Positions 1 to 10,789 are shown, numbered from the stretch's first letter. The stretch: DNA of 64,000 nucleotides from Scylla paramamosain (GCF_035594125.1 NC_087155.1:3085192-3149191), one strand, 5' to 3'. The notes: generated from the sequence alone by a model not told the origin. Translations and numbers: made by a program.

Positions 1-2156
1 CTATGAAAAGACGTGGAAAAGTGCAGGGTGGTTTCATCAGCGTAGGAGTGGATAGGACAAGAAGTTTGGTTTAGAAGATCATTAATGAATAATAAGAAGA
101 GAGTGAGTGACAGGACAGGACCATGAGGAACACCACTGTTAATAGATTTAGGAGAAGAACAGTGACCGTCTACCACAGCAGCAATAGAACGGTCAGAAAG
201 GAAACTTGAGATGAAGTTACAGAGAGAAGGATAAAAACCGTAGGAGGGTAGTTTGGAAATCAAAGCTTTGTGCCAGACTCCATCAAAGGCTTTTGATATG
301 TCCAAAGCAACAGCAAAAGTTTCACCAAAATCTCTAAAAGAGGATGACCAAGACTCAGTAAGGAAAGCCAGAAGATCACCAGTAGAGCGGCCTTGACGGA
401 ACCCATACTGGCGATCAGATAGAAGGTTGTGAAGTGATAGATGTTTAAGAATATTCCTGTTGAGGATAGATTCAAAAACTTTAGATAGGCAGGAAATTAA
501 AGCAATAGGACGGTAGTTTCAGGGATTAGAACGGTCACCCTTTTTAGGAACAGGTTGAATGTAGGCAAACTTCAAGCAAGAAGGAAAGGTAGATGTTGAC
601 AGACAGAGCTGAAAGAGTTTGACTAGGCAAGGTGCAAGCATGGATGCACAGTTTCGGAGAACAATAGGAGGGACCCCATCAGGTCCATAAGCCTTCCGAG
701 GGTTTAGGCCAGCGAGGGCATGGAAAACATCATTGCGAAGAATTTTAATACGTGGCATAAAGTAGTCAGAGGGTGGAGGAGAGGGAGGAACAAGCCCAGA
801 ATCGTTTTTAGCAAAGTTTTTTGCATTAGTTTTTAGCGAAGGTTTGAGCAAAGAGTTCAGCTTTAGAAATAGATGTGATAGCAGTGGTGCCACCTGGTTG
901 AAATAGAGGAAGGAAAGAAGAAGCAAAGTTATTTTTGGCTAGATGCCAGAAATCATGAGGGGAGTTAGATCTTGAAAGGTTTTGACATTTTCTGTTAATG
1001 AAGGAGTTTTTGGCTAGTTGGAAAACAGACTTGGCATGGTTCCGGGCAAAAATATAAAGTGCATGAGATTCTGGTGATGGAAGGCTTAAGTATCTTTTGT
1101 GGGCCACCTCTCTATCATGTATAGCACGAGAACAAGCTGTGTTAAACCAAGGTTTAGAAGGTTTAGGACAAGAAAAAGAGTGAGGAATGTATGCCTCCAT
1201 GCCAGACACTATCACCTCTGTTATGCGCTCAGAACACAAAGACGGGTCTCTGACACGGAAGCAGTAGTCATTCCAAGGAAAATCAGCAAAATACCTCCTC
1301 AGGTCCCCCCAACTAGCAGAGGCAAAACGCCAGAGGCACCTTCGCTTAGGGGGATCCTGAGGAGGGATTGGAGTGATAGGACAAGATAAAGATATGAAAT
1401 TGTGATCGGAGGAGCCCAACGGAGAAGAAAGGGTGACAGCATAAGCAGAAGGATTAGAGGTCAGGAAAAGGTCAAGAATGTTGGGCGTATCTCCAAGACG
1501 GTCAGGAATACGAGTAGGGTGTTGCACCAATTGGTCTAGGTCATGGAGGATAGCAAAGTTGTAGGCTAGTTCACCAGTGAGGTTAGTGAAGGGAGAGGAA
1601 AGCCAAAGCTGGTGGTGAACATTGAAGTCTCCAAGAATGGAGATCTCTGCAAAAGGGAAGAGGGTCAGAATGTGTTCCACTTTGGAAGTTAAGTAGTCAA
1701 AGAATTTCTTATAGTCAGAGGAGTTAGGTGAGAGGTATACTGCACAGATAAATTTAGTATGAGAGTGACTCGTAGCCAGATGGTGGAAATCTCGGAAGAT
1801 TCAAGAGCGTGGGCACAAGAGCAGGTTAAGTCATTGCGCACATAAACGCAGCATCCAACTTTGGATCGAAAATGAGGATAGAGAAAGTAGGAGGGAACAG
1901 AAAAGGGGCTACTGTCAGTTGCCTCAGACACCTGAGTTTCAGTGAGGAAAAGAAGATGAGGTTTAGAAGAGGAGAGGTGGTGTTCTACAGATTGAAAATT
2001 AGATCTTAGACCCCGAATGTTGCAGAAGTTAATGAAGAAAAATTTTAGGGGGGTGTCAAAACACTTAGGGTCGTCGACAGAAAGGCAGTCCGACCTGGGG
2101 ACATTTATGGTCCCCTCCCCAGATAGGGACTCCGAGGCTGGTGTAGGAGTCGCCAT
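1..2156 (-). pseudogene. LINE family A endonuclease-reverse transcriptase, frameshifted and 3'-cut
   Basis: The polyprotein would nick target DNA with an APE-type endonuclease and prime reverse transcription. The start (ATG at 2156) and first ~155 codons are open to 1689. The endonuclease body continues in another frame from 1680 to 826, with the ILGDFNVH and SSDHN motifs visible. RT-leader and RT fragments follow at 926-519 and 475-260, including the GFRQGRST region. There are at least three frame breaks, so this copy is dead. The [14 protein letters not shown] region is only partly inside the window. Family assignment is firm because of the high similarity to the copy at 47018-49660. Confidence 0.88.
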
Positions 2157-2401
2157 GATGATTTTAAACTTTTTGAGTGAAGGGTGTGTGTGTTATTAGG
2201 TGCTTGTAGTTTTGTGTAGAGGAAGAGAGTTGTCTTTAGAGGGCAGGCTGTGACTGCCCCCTTGTGTTGTGAGACACAAAGGGAAACGTTCAGTGAGGTC
2301 ACAGATGGGTTTAATGATAAGTTCACAGCACCCCCTGAACAGTGCTTTAGACTTCACTGGGAGTAATTATCGTTTCGGCAGGTGTCTACTGCCTCCTCCT
2401 G
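1..2401 (-). mobile_element. LINE family A copy 1, truncated by the window edge
   Basis: This is a minus-strand non-LTR retrotransposon closely matching the fuller copy at 46595-49904. The 5' end lies at 2401, in the same ...GCCTCCTCCTG terminus seen at 49904 and 60626, so this 5' boundary is real. The 5' leader (about 2157-2401) precedes an ORF starting near 2156. The 3' part with the RT C-terminus and tail lies before base 1. I infer a Jockey/CR1-type element from the endonuclease plus RT order and the absence of a visible RNase H. Confidence 0.9.
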
Positions 2402-3770
2402 CGCAACTTTTACACCAAAACCCTGCGCAGCTTTTTACTCCAAAACCCTGCGCTGCTTTTTGGCCCAAATCCCTGTGCAGCTTTTTCCACCAAAACCCTG
2501 CGCAGCATTTTACATCAAAACCCTGCGCAGCTTTTTACACCAAAACCCTGCACAGGATTTTTTTAGTGTTGATCAGATGAACTCCAAAACCCTGCGCAGC
2601 TTTTTACGCCAAAACCATGCACAGGTTTTTATACCAAAACCCTGCACAGTTTTGCACCAAAACCCTGCGCAGCTTTTTACAGCAACACCCTACGCAGCTT
2701 TTTACACCAAAACCCTGCGCAGCTTTTTACAGCAACACCCTACGCAGCTTTTTACACCAAAACCTTGCACAGATTTTTTTAGTGTTGATCAGATGAATAC
2801 CAAAACCCTGCGCACCTTTTTACACCAAAACCCTGCGCAGCTTTCTACACCAAAACCCTGCGCAGCTTTTTGCACCAAAACCCTGCACAGGTTTTTATAC
2901 CAAAACCCTGCACAGTTTTGCACCAAAACCCTGCACAGCTTTTTACACCAAAACCCTGCACAGCTTTTTACACCAAAACCCTGCGCAGCTTTTTGCACCA
3001 AAACCATGCACAGCTTTTTGCATCAAAACCATGCGCAGGTTTTTACACCAAAACCCTGCGCAGCTTTTTTACACCAAAACCCTGCGCAGCTTTTTTACAC
3101 CAAAACCCTGCCCAGCTTTTTGCACCAAAACCCTGCATAGCTTTTTACACCAAAACCCTGCGCACGTTTTTACACCAAAACCCTGCGCTGCTTTTTGCAC
3201 CAAAACCCTGTGCAGCTTTTTCCGCCAAAACCCAGCGCAGCTTTTTACATCAAAACCCTGTGAAGCTTTTCACACCAAAAACCCTGCACAGGTTTTTACA
3301 CCAAAATCCTGCTCAGTTTTTTAAACCAAAACCCTGCACAGATTTTTACACCAAAATCCTGCATAGTTTTTTACACCAAAACCATGCGCAGCTTTTTTTA
3401 GTGTTGATCAGATGAATGCGCAGCTTTTTATACCAAAACCCTGCGCAGCTATCTACACCAAAACCCTGCGCAGCTTTTTACAATAAAACCCTGCGCAGCT
3501 TTTTGCACCAAAACCCTGCACAGCTTTTTGCACCAAAACCCTGCACAGTTTTTTAAGTGTTGATCAGATGAACACCAAAACCCTGCACAGCTTTTTTAGT
3601 GTTGATCAGATAAACACCAAAAACCTGCATAGCTTTTTTAGTGTTTATCAGATGAACACCAAAACCCTGCACAGCTTCTTACACCAAAACCCTGAACAGC
3701 TTTTTTAGTGTTGATCTGATAAATATAAAAAATCTTGCGCAACTTTTTACACCATCTGAGCCTATGTAAA
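2402..3770. repeat. 25-bp minisatellite with palindromic core
   Basis: There are about 50 degenerate copies of a 25-bp unit, CCAAAACCCTGCGCAGCTTT plus TTACA. The core CTGCGCAG is a perfect 8-bp palindrome. A second motif, AGTGTTGATCAGATGAA, recurs near 2566, 2782, 3402, 3558, 3598, 3640 and 3706, giving a loose higher-order structure. All long frames here are repeat artefacts. The unit resembles the interior of the inverted-repeat elements at 5087-5180 and 13550-13680, so it may be an expanded relic of that element. Confidence 0.9.
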
Positions 3771-3825
3771 AGAAGAAAAATAACATGAATTTATGTTTTT
3801 GTTTTATAAATGTTCTGAAAAGACT

Positions 3826-3871
3826 AACGATACCGGATGACTCCGGCTTAACAGGTGTCACCGGTATCGTT
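3826..3871. repeat. Inverted-repeat element, copy 1
   Basis: AACGATACCGG (3826-3836) and CCGGTATCGTT (3861-3871) form a perfect 11-bp stem around a 24-base loop. The element follows directly on the right end of the minisatellite. The same arm sequence recurs near 5090/5160 and 13560/13660, only inside the virus-derived island. By analogy with the homologous regions (hrs) of large invertebrate DNA viruses it could be an origin or enhancer relic; that function is inference. Confidence 0.7.
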
Positions 3872-4159
3872 GGGCCTCGAGGGCTAGAAACATTCTTCAT
3901 TCATTTGGCTTCACATAAGAAACTGGCAGGGAAAGTATTAAACATATCAACTTTTTGTTTTTTATTATGTTTCTGTACAATCCAGCAAACTATCAACTTT
4001 TTTTTTGTTTTTTATTGTGTCTGTATAGTTCAGCAAACAAACCATTCAACGTCAACTCTTTTTGCCCCAACTTGGCCATCCTAGCATTCAATTTAGACAA
4101 ATTTCTGGTCAACCTCTCGTTGGATTTTTGCAGCCAAGACCCACCACGATAGGAAGAAG
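3872..4159. other. Spacer before the IAP-like remnant
   Basis: This is AT-rich sequence. A ~45-base segment (TATCAACTTTTTGTTTTTTATT...CAGCAAAC) is imperfectly duplicated in tandem at about 3945-4040. A minus-strand frame covers 4175-3993 and has a heptad-like leucine pattern. It could be the tail of a lost gene, but it is too short to call. Confidence 0.4.
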
Positions 4160-4893
4160 ATGGTGGACAATACACTGGTGGATCTAGTGATTGAACAAGG
4201 GGACATTGAGAGGCACGTGATAGCTATGGGGTTCCCTCTCGATGATGTTAAGGTGGCCGTGAAAAAGAGACTCTTGGGCCAACTCTACAGAGTTTCAAAA
4301 TGCACAGAAGCTGTTTGCGTGAGCATGGAACAGAGAGCGAGGGGCGAGCAGGTCGTCGGGCAAATCTTGGCGGCTATCGCCAAGAGAGATGAAGGCATGC
4401 ACATAATCGGGGCGAGCGAAGCACTTACGATGCTATCGCCGCCTCGATGGCAACAACAAGAGCAGCGACAAGAACCTATAGGAGATGAGCCGTGTCACGA
4501 AATTGCTGCTGCTATTTCTACGAGAGCGATGGATCTGCATCATCCTTCGATATCGGGAGCCAACTTTGACACAGGGTGGAAGAAGTGTCCGGCGAAGGTG
4601 CTGATGAAACAATAACGGAGCTGAGCGAAGAAGAAGGATTGCCAACAACTCTGGAAACAGAAGAAACAAAAGCAAACGTAGAAGAGGCGGAGAAGGATGA
4701 GGATGAAGAGCATAGTGTAAAGAATGACTCGAAATCGGACGAGATCATACTAGAAGTATGTCTTTGTCAAAAAGCTGTTGTTGTTTTGTTTCCCTGTAAA
4801 CACCTCTGTATGTGCCCTACGTGTGCAGTTGCTGTTGGGAAGTTTCCTGTTTGTAGGCAGAACATTGTAGATGTTCTAACAATAATAAGATAA
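4160..4893 (+). pseudogene. IAP-like protein remnant: UBA plus degenerate RING, no BIR
   Basis: Inhibitor-of-apoptosis proteins block caspases through BIR domains and ubiquitinate targets through a C-terminal RING. From ATG 4160 the frame has a UBA-like helix pair around AMGFPLDDVKVAVKKRL (residues 22-38), then an acidic linker. A frameshift between about 4567 and 4615 separates this from the C-terminal frame (4576-4893), which ends in an IAP-type RING. The core FPCKHLCMCPTC is intact. The first zinc ligand position holds Leu and the seventh holds Phe (KFPVCR instead of a CPxCR pattern). No BIR is visible upstream. AATAAA overlaps the stop codon. It could be viral, since IAP genes occur in endogenous nimaviruses, or a captured host fragment. 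Confidence 0.68.
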
Positions 4894-4897
4894 TAAA
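4892..4897 (+). terminator. Polyadenylation signal overlapping the IAP-like stop
   Basis: AATAAA begins inside the TAA stop codon of the RING frame. This compact arrangement is typical of intronless viral genes. Confidence 0.5.
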
Positions 4898-5375
4898 GAT
4901 AGGACTTTACTTTATTTTTTTCCTTTTTTTCTTGGTGTTCTTGGAGAAGGATGGTTGCAGCTCGCGGTTGCATCCTAAAGAATCTCTAACGAATTAGCAG
5001 CCCCTCCGCTACATAGTCATCTGAACGCACGCACAGTTGTAATCTGACGTTAGTCCATACCTCAGTTTCGGTTCAATCGGTGTCGCTGGTATCGTTGAGC
5101 TTTTCAGTATCTTTGATTAGCAAAAACCTGCTCAACTTCTTGATACAACTTCTAAAAAGCCCAACGATACCGGCGATGCCTCTTGGGACAGGTCTGGAAC
5201 GGAGGGTTATGCCAGAGTCGACCAGAGGACACTGTCTCTGTCAATTTTTACATGTCTAGACATCATTCCTCTATCAGCCTCTGACGGATATTGAGCATTA
5301 TTACCTCTTTGAGGTGTAATCGACCGGAAAGAAGAGGGTGTTGGATTACCGTCATCGTTTTCATTGCCTCGCACC
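4898..5375. other. Intergenic spacer of the viral island
   Basis: No credible gene is seen. It contains the second inverted-repeat element at about 5080-5180 (listed separately). The rest is unassigned mixed-composition sequence. Confidence 0.5.
5080..5180. repeat. Inverted-repeat element, copy 2
   Basis: The left arm GGTGTCGCTGGTATCGTTGA (from 5080) and the right arm ending CCCAACGATACCGGCGATGCC (to 5180) are imperfect reverse complements over about 30 bp. They flank a ~45-base interior containing AAAAACCTGCTCAACTTCTTG. That interior is recognisably like the 25-bp minisatellite unit at 2402-3770. Confidence 0.7.
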
Positions 5376-6899
5376 ATGGGTGTACAACGCGCAGCTTCTG
5401 CCTACTCTGTAATCTACGGACCCCACGACCGCCACGTTCACAGAAACAACAACCCACCACCATCGTCACCGGCCGCCGCTGATAACAACACACGCCCTGT
5501 CCAACAGCGTCTGCCTCATCGAGTTGCCGACTCTGACAGTAAATTAGGGCATATGGTGGTGTTTAGCGCCTCGGGTATTATCTACGACATCATGTTTGAT
5601 GAGAACTGCTGCATTTCGCCCGACGACGTGTGTCCCGGTAACATTCTCAATGAAGAAAACCTGACACGTTTCAAGAACTACAAAGCGTCTACCAATTTCC
5701 ATAACGACACTTGCATCAACGCCTTTTCCAGCAAGTTCAAATCCAATGTGCTCTCCAGGAGAAACGTGGATGCTCGTCACCGCCGGTGGCTCTTTTGACA
5801 CGCCAACACGGTAGCCAGAGCGGGATGAGCAGCAGCTACACGGCATTCAGAGACTGGCTGAGGATGAACAACGTCCCTGAGGCAACGTTTATGAACTTTG
5901 AACATGTTTACAATGCGGTATGGAAGAATAACGCCTACGCCAACACGTCGGGCAACGAGACGTACATGTATAAAATGCGCCAAAATGGCTCACGAGATGG
6001 AAGGCTTCCTATTATTCTACAGCGTGTCGATGATTAACAAGTTGAAACAACTGTCGATAGACAAGAAAAACAATAACAAGATTGTGCTATTTACGGACGG
6101 CAAAACTCCCATGATCAAGAATTACACAAAGACGAAGCGAGACAACGCTAGAAAGAACCGCCTGAAGAATAAAATAATGATGGGAGAACAAGAGCACGGA
6201 GAAAAAGAAATGACCTCGCGAATGCTGTACAGGGAGATGACAGCTTTGTTTGAGCGTGTCTCCATGTCTATCCCCGCGTGCGTTCTCCTTGACGTGCTGA
6301 GGATACCCTTTTGTAACCAGATGAAAGTCAACGACGGTTCAGAAGCGGAGGACGACATTGTGAAAATCGCTGCTTTCGCGGCCAACATTGACATCGGCGT
6401 CAGGGGAGACGTCAAGACACTGATAAAACTGAAGAAACCCGAAGAAGACAGCAAACCATAGAAGATTAGAAAGATCGATCTCGTGACAGACTCTTTTTTG
6501 AGGGAAAAGCTAACTTGGAAATATGCTTGAGTAAAGACCCTAATCAAATCCGTGTACGTTCATCGTCATTTTTTCTTACGACTCGGACGTGCTCCCAAAG
6601 CGGAATATGATCAAGAGCAAAAAGGAAATGAAACGACAAAGCGCATTGAAGTAGCTGCCGCTACCGCAGCGGTAGAGTACTTTGTAAAGATTGGCAACTT
6701 TTCAATCCCCTTCGTAGCCTCGGACAATCACGATATCTTGGAAGGCCGTCACGTCTCGCCCAACACTCCTAACATCTTTTTAGTTAACAAAACGACTGAT
6801 CCCGTCAAGAAGACGGAAGACAAGAAGGTGGAAGAAAAGTTCATGGACAGCACGCTCAGGTCGAAAGACACGACAGCGGCCACTTACAAGAACCCGTAA
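5376..6899 (+). pseudogene. XPG/FEN1/XRN-like 5' nuclease remnant, multiply frameshifted
   Basis: It probably derives from a structure-specific or 5'-3' nuclease used in viral DNA or RNA processing. Three frames succeed one another: 5376-5798, 5711-6037 and 5898-6461; a further piece is at 6552-6899. The frame from 5898 carries LFTDGKTPMIK followed by a KRDNARKNR basic run (Asp codon at 6096), like the XPG/XRN N-terminal region, and DGSEAEDDIVKIAA (Glu codon at 6342), like the acidic XPG-I motif. A DSDVLP motif, as expected for the next acidic cluster, is encoded at 6580-6597 in yet another frame. A stop at 6897-6899 precedes an in-frame open stretch. At least three frame breaks make it non-functional. 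The family call rests on motif order only. Confidence 0.45.
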
Positions 6900-7095
6900 T
6901 TCGAGACCCTCTGTCCACTGCTGCAAGCAGTTCATCCGTTAAGGAAGCCAAGAAAATCCGACGAACCGTCGGAGAAGGAACTAAGGAAGGCTCTGGGAAG
7001 GAACGTGGACAGATCAAAAAACCTGTTAGTCTCTCTGGGGCAAAACCTCTCCTCGTGGGATTACAAAGAACATAACGCCACCATGAGTTTCCGGT
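6900..7095 (+). other. Open tail after the nuclease remnant
   Basis: After the TAA at 6897-6899 the same frame stays open to a TAG at about 7143. It is rich in Lys, Ser and Gly and overlaps the start of the next gene in another frame. It may be the real C-terminus of the nuclease-like gene or the N-terminus of the following gene. Confidence 0.35.
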
Positions 7096-8618
7096 ATGAA
7101 CGACAAGACTTTCAAGGATCAGAACCGTTTCTTGACTCTAGATAGGTACATCTGGTTCAACGTGGCCATTCTGTCCCTCACCGAGTCCAATATTTTCTCC
7201 GCCACTGATATAGCACAGCGCAACTTGGGCACGTCCTACAACAACTACTTGGCTATAATGAGCCTCATCAACACGTACGGACAGAGCATGACCAGGTTCT
7301 CCATCGGCAAGCTGATTGAAGCCTACAGAAATAACAAGACCGCCGACTTTTGGACCGGTATCGACAAGATCTCTATGGATGAGGAACTTGACTCTGTGCT
7401 CAAACGCCTCACCACCGCCACTTTGGCCTTTTCCAGAGAGAACAAAACAAAAACAAACGGGGTCCGAGCCTTTACAAACGAAGACGAGATTAGGAACATC
7501 GACGTGACTCTAAACATTAACGAGCTTGTTGGTATCGATGGTAAGGTCAAGATAGATAATATCATGAAATTCCTGTCATCTATTATAGAGTCTAGCATCA
7601 ATCTCAGAAAAGTCATGAAGTATGCCTCTAACAACAACGGTATCCCAAACCCGGTTCCTACCATAATGAGCAAGCTCAACGTAATGGGACCAACTCTGAG
7701 CAAAGTACTCTCAAAAACCAATATGGTGAAGATCGATCACAACGCAGAGCTTAAGAATTCTTTGATCGAGAGCTACACTCGTCTCAACAATGAACCCACA
7801 GAAAACGCCACAACCGTCGATAAAATTAGGGATGAAACCGCTACTATTAGCCGCTATGGCTCACCGTCCCTCGTATCGACCTATAACATACCCGTTGGGA
7901 TAACGGCCAAATCTGCAACCGGCATGATATCCGCCCTCAATGAACGATACCCGCACTTTAATACTCTTTTGATTTCCATTCAAGAGTTCGTCTCTCTATT
8001 CGTCTCGTCAACCTCCGGAGTAGTTACTGTAAAGCTCAACAATTTGAGGAGACTCCTGAAACACAGTGGTATCATAGTTCTAACGTGTCTGTCCACGACA
8101 CACGGTACCGATTTCAACACTGGGGGTGTCAATGTGCTGGCCAAGATACTTGTCCATTTCTTGACCGAGGCGACGCTGGCTCTATCTAGCGCTCAATGTA
8201 CCTTCTTTCCTATTCACCCTGGTCTTCTGGCCCTCTACGATACATTCGAACACTCTAGAGACAATTTTCATAAACTGTGATTGAAATGATAGAAGAAGAT
8301 GCGTCTCCCTATCTCGCTGCAACGACGCTGGAGTGGCCAGAGGATTGGCCAAAGCTGGCAAAAACTATAACAACGCTGCTACATTTTATTTCTGGGAGGA
8401 ACCATGCTCCAGCGAGGTCTCTTTACCACTTTTTTGCTGAACGGATGTTCGTTTGCTAACATCACAGTCCAAATACGACTTCATGTCGCTGTATCTAGAC
8501 ACGATAGCCTCCGCCGCGGCGGATCTCCTCAGAACAAAACACTTCCATTTTTTTTCAACACCTCCGAGAGTCTCCTGGTATAAGTCTAAAATAGACAATC
8601 TTTGTCCTGTCTTTTGAC
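7096..8618 (+). pseudogene. Large unknown viral-island protein (394-codon frame plus shifted C-terminus)
   Basis: I do not recognise the family. The frame from ATG 7096 is open for 394 codons to 8280, the longest uninterrupted viral-type ORF in the window. It looks soluble and mostly helical, with Asn/Thr/Leu-rich segments and no signal peptide or clear membrane span. After its stop at 8278-8280 a second frame (ATG 8286 to 8459) and then a third (about 8476-8618) read as plausible protein. The gene therefore probably ran to the TGA near 8618 and suffered two small indels. Upstream, the open frame of 6903-7143 may supply its N-terminus. It sits just before the VP19-like gene on the same strand. 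A comparison with nimavirus core proteins would be needed to name it. Confidence 0.55.
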
Positions 8619-8651
8619 AATTGTTCAGGTGACGCTCTACGCAGATTTTTG

Positions 8652-8658
8652 TATAAAG
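8652..8658 (+). promoter_or_regulatory. TATA-like motif before the VP19-like gene
   Basis: TATAAAG lies 13 bases upstream of the ATG at 8671. It is close to the start codon for a TATA box, so this is a weak call. Confidence 0.2.
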
Positions 8659-8670
8659 ACAAGGAATCTA

Positions 8671-9027
8671 ATGGCCACTCTTGCAATTCCATTCGGCGCG
8701 GCAGTTGCCGGGGAGCCCAACTCGCCCGTGGCAGGGGAAGCAATGTCCACTTCCAGCAAACTCATAACGGCTCTCTCCTTAGCCACTGTCTTCTTCATCT
8801 TTCTGATCGCCGTCTTTGTCATGAATATCATGTGGCCGCCTGCCTCTGGCGACAAGGCAGAAGAGAACACCGAAGCAGGTAGTAGAGACGGCAGTGAAGG
8901 TGAAGAAGAAATGAAATCTTCGGGCACTATAAAGGGAGCAGCTATTAGGAACTACATCGGTGTTGCCATGACCACAATCATGCTCATGACACTCACGTCC
9001 GGTTTTTATTTTCCTAATCCCTTGTAG
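8671..9027 (+). CDS. VP19-like nimaviral envelope membrane protein, intact
   Basis: It is probably a small virion envelope protein. The 118-codon frame starts at ATG 8671, the first in-frame Met followed by a hydrophobic protein. It has a short N-terminal region, a membrane span at about residues 30-52, an acidic central stretch rich in Glu/Ser/Gly (about 58-80), and a second hydrophobic span near the C-terminus (about 92-112). This size and span-acid-span layout match WSSV VP19 (wsv414, about 120 residues). The similarity is in architecture more than identity, so family membership is inferred. Unlike its neighbours the frame is unbroken. AATAAA lies at 9045-9050 and a minus-strand gene converges on it. 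An unrelated two-span membrane protein remains possible. Confidence 0.6.
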   Translation: MATLAIPFGAAVAGEPNSPVAGEAMSTSSKLITALSLATVFFIFLIAVFVMNIMWPPASGDKAEENTEAGSRDGSEGEEEMKSSGTIKGAAIRNYIGVAMTTIMLMTLTSGFYFPNPL

Positions 9028-9044
9028 ATAAAGAGAAATATTTA

Positions 9045-9050
9045 AATAAA
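9045..9050 (+). terminator. Polyadenylation signal of the VP19-like gene
   Basis: AATAAA lies 18 bases after the TAG stop. Confidence 0.6.
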
Positions 9051-9073
9051 AGATAGATTGGTGTAAATTCCCT

Positions 9074-9079
9074 TTTATT
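9074..9079 (-). terminator. Possible polyadenylation signal of the convergent minus-strand gene
   Basis: TTTATT on the plus strand is AATAAA on the minus strand, about 100 bases past the stop at 9181. The two convergent genes have closely spaced signals. Confidence 0.4.
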
Positions 9080-9180
9080 TTTTTTTAAACCTGGTACAAA
9101 ACTAGCACAAAGGTATGAAAAGTAATTCAATTGACGTTCTACTTGAAGTATAAAATTGTTTTGCTTGGTGGCCAATTCGC

Positions 9181-10789
9181 TCATAATTCTGTAAGCTGCT
9201 CGTTCAGAATCCCCAACAGAACCTTCCTCGTATCGTTTTTCTCTTCTGCATTCTTTTCCATCTGCTCAATCTCCGAAGTGATGTTTTTCATACTAACAGT
9301 AGCTTCTCTATAAGGACCATTAGTGAATGTATTGAGGTCCTTCTTGCTAGTATCCAAGAGGCGGCGCAACTTTGAAAAGTCATATTGGGCTTCGATGGCA
9401 TCTCGGGAACACAGTGATGTCGAAGCCTTGTATTCAAGGGACGATGGGTCCAAGTCTCCGCACTCGCTCCTCAAAACAGATCCAAAACTTTAAGTTGGTG
9501 ATGAGTGACGCTTCGTGTGGAAAAGTTCCAGGTACGCCCAGATAGGTCCAACAGACGGCCCTTGGGGACTGGTCTAACCGATCTCTTGACAAAATCTGCA
9601 GATCTTAAAACGCCAACCATTTGTATAGTCGTTCAGGCGTCGGCCTCTGTAGGAACACGGCAGGGGCACGACAAAGAATCTGAAACTGACATACTTTTTC
9701 TCGGAGTTGACGTTGCTCATAGGCGTCTTTAGAATATATGGCCAGGGGACTGCCACTGTCATCACTATGAGGTAGGCCTTGGCGCATGGCTTGGCAAAGA
9801 TCTGATCGCATAGCACACTAGTCACGTCCGACATCATCTTCATTGACCCTGCTATATTCAATCTTGTTAAACGTTACAGTGTTGTAACCGTTATAGGGCG
9901 TGGTATTGTCTCCAGCATTATTGGCCAAGTTAGCCAATTCTTTCACATTTTTTCTTTCATTGTCCTTGAAACTTTCCGATTGCATGCAACTGCATCGTTT
10001 ATTTCTGATAGCAGAGCTGAAAACTTGTCCTATAGGCAATCCGCTATGATCAGAGAGTTTGGTGATAGGCTCATGATCGTTCTCGTCATATACAATGCCG
10101 GTGGAGCTAGTGGCGGAGTACACCTGTCAGCCAAAAAGGTTTTCAGATATGACGTATTTGCCATCGTGGCCGCAGCGATCAATCACACGAGCAACTTCAT
10201 AGGGTAGGCCTCCAAACAAGTCTCTATCAAGACACTTTTTCATGCTGTTGAAAATTTCGAATGAGACGTGGTCGTTGACTCTAAAGTTGAGTTTATTCAG
10301 GAAAGCTCTTGCCACCAATCTTCCGTTGTCAGGGGTGATTACGTCGAATCATCATCGTCATCCTCCTTCTTTTTTACCTTTTTTCTCTTCATCGATAGGA
10401 ACTATTGGAGCAGGTGCATCTTCTTTTTTTTTTATGTTGTTTGTTATCCTTTGTTTCCTTTTTCAAGCCGTCTATTATAGCTGTAGTTACCTTATCGAGG
10501 CAATCTTCACAGTACAATATTCAAAGTACACTCCGCTGTTATAAGCTGGTCTAGGATTCAATTCTCCGTCCAGTTGACTTATGACGCTAGACATCACGGT
10601 ATCCCTGATAATGTTCAGTTTCTCGATAGAAACTTCTCCTTTTGTTGCTTGGTGGGCGCATTCTCCAGCAGGGTATTATCGAATGGATTGCTGCTGCTGC
10701 TCAACGTCCTCTTCCTCACGACGTTCTCCTCCTGTCTTGGGAATACGGCAAGCCCCAGCCACTTTGTTAGCTTGTGAAGGACCCTCCAT
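9181..10789 (-). pseudogene. Unknown ~500-residue nimaviral-type gene, multiply frameshifted (VP60B position)
   Basis: I do not recognise the sequence. A start is likely at ATG 10789. Protein-like frames then follow on the minus strand: a Glu/Gln-rich N-terminus to about 10680; a segment ending in an Asp/Lys-rich tract near 10340; 10318-10127 (hydrophobic/charged, with several Cys); 10123-9818; 9861-9605 in mixed frames; and 9474-9181, a Glu/Lys-rich, coiled-coil-like C-terminus. At least five frame changes are needed. The gene is tail-to-tail with the VP19-like gene. In WSSV the neighbour of VP19 (wsv414) is wsv415 (VP60B), a protein of comparable size, so a wsv415 relation is a positional guess only. 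Confidence 0.5.

Noticed and set aside
2269..3415. Repetitive 252- and 181-codon frames in the minisatellite, possibly a repeat protein.
   Set aside because: 25-bp units shift phase every copy; frames on both strands are equally open.
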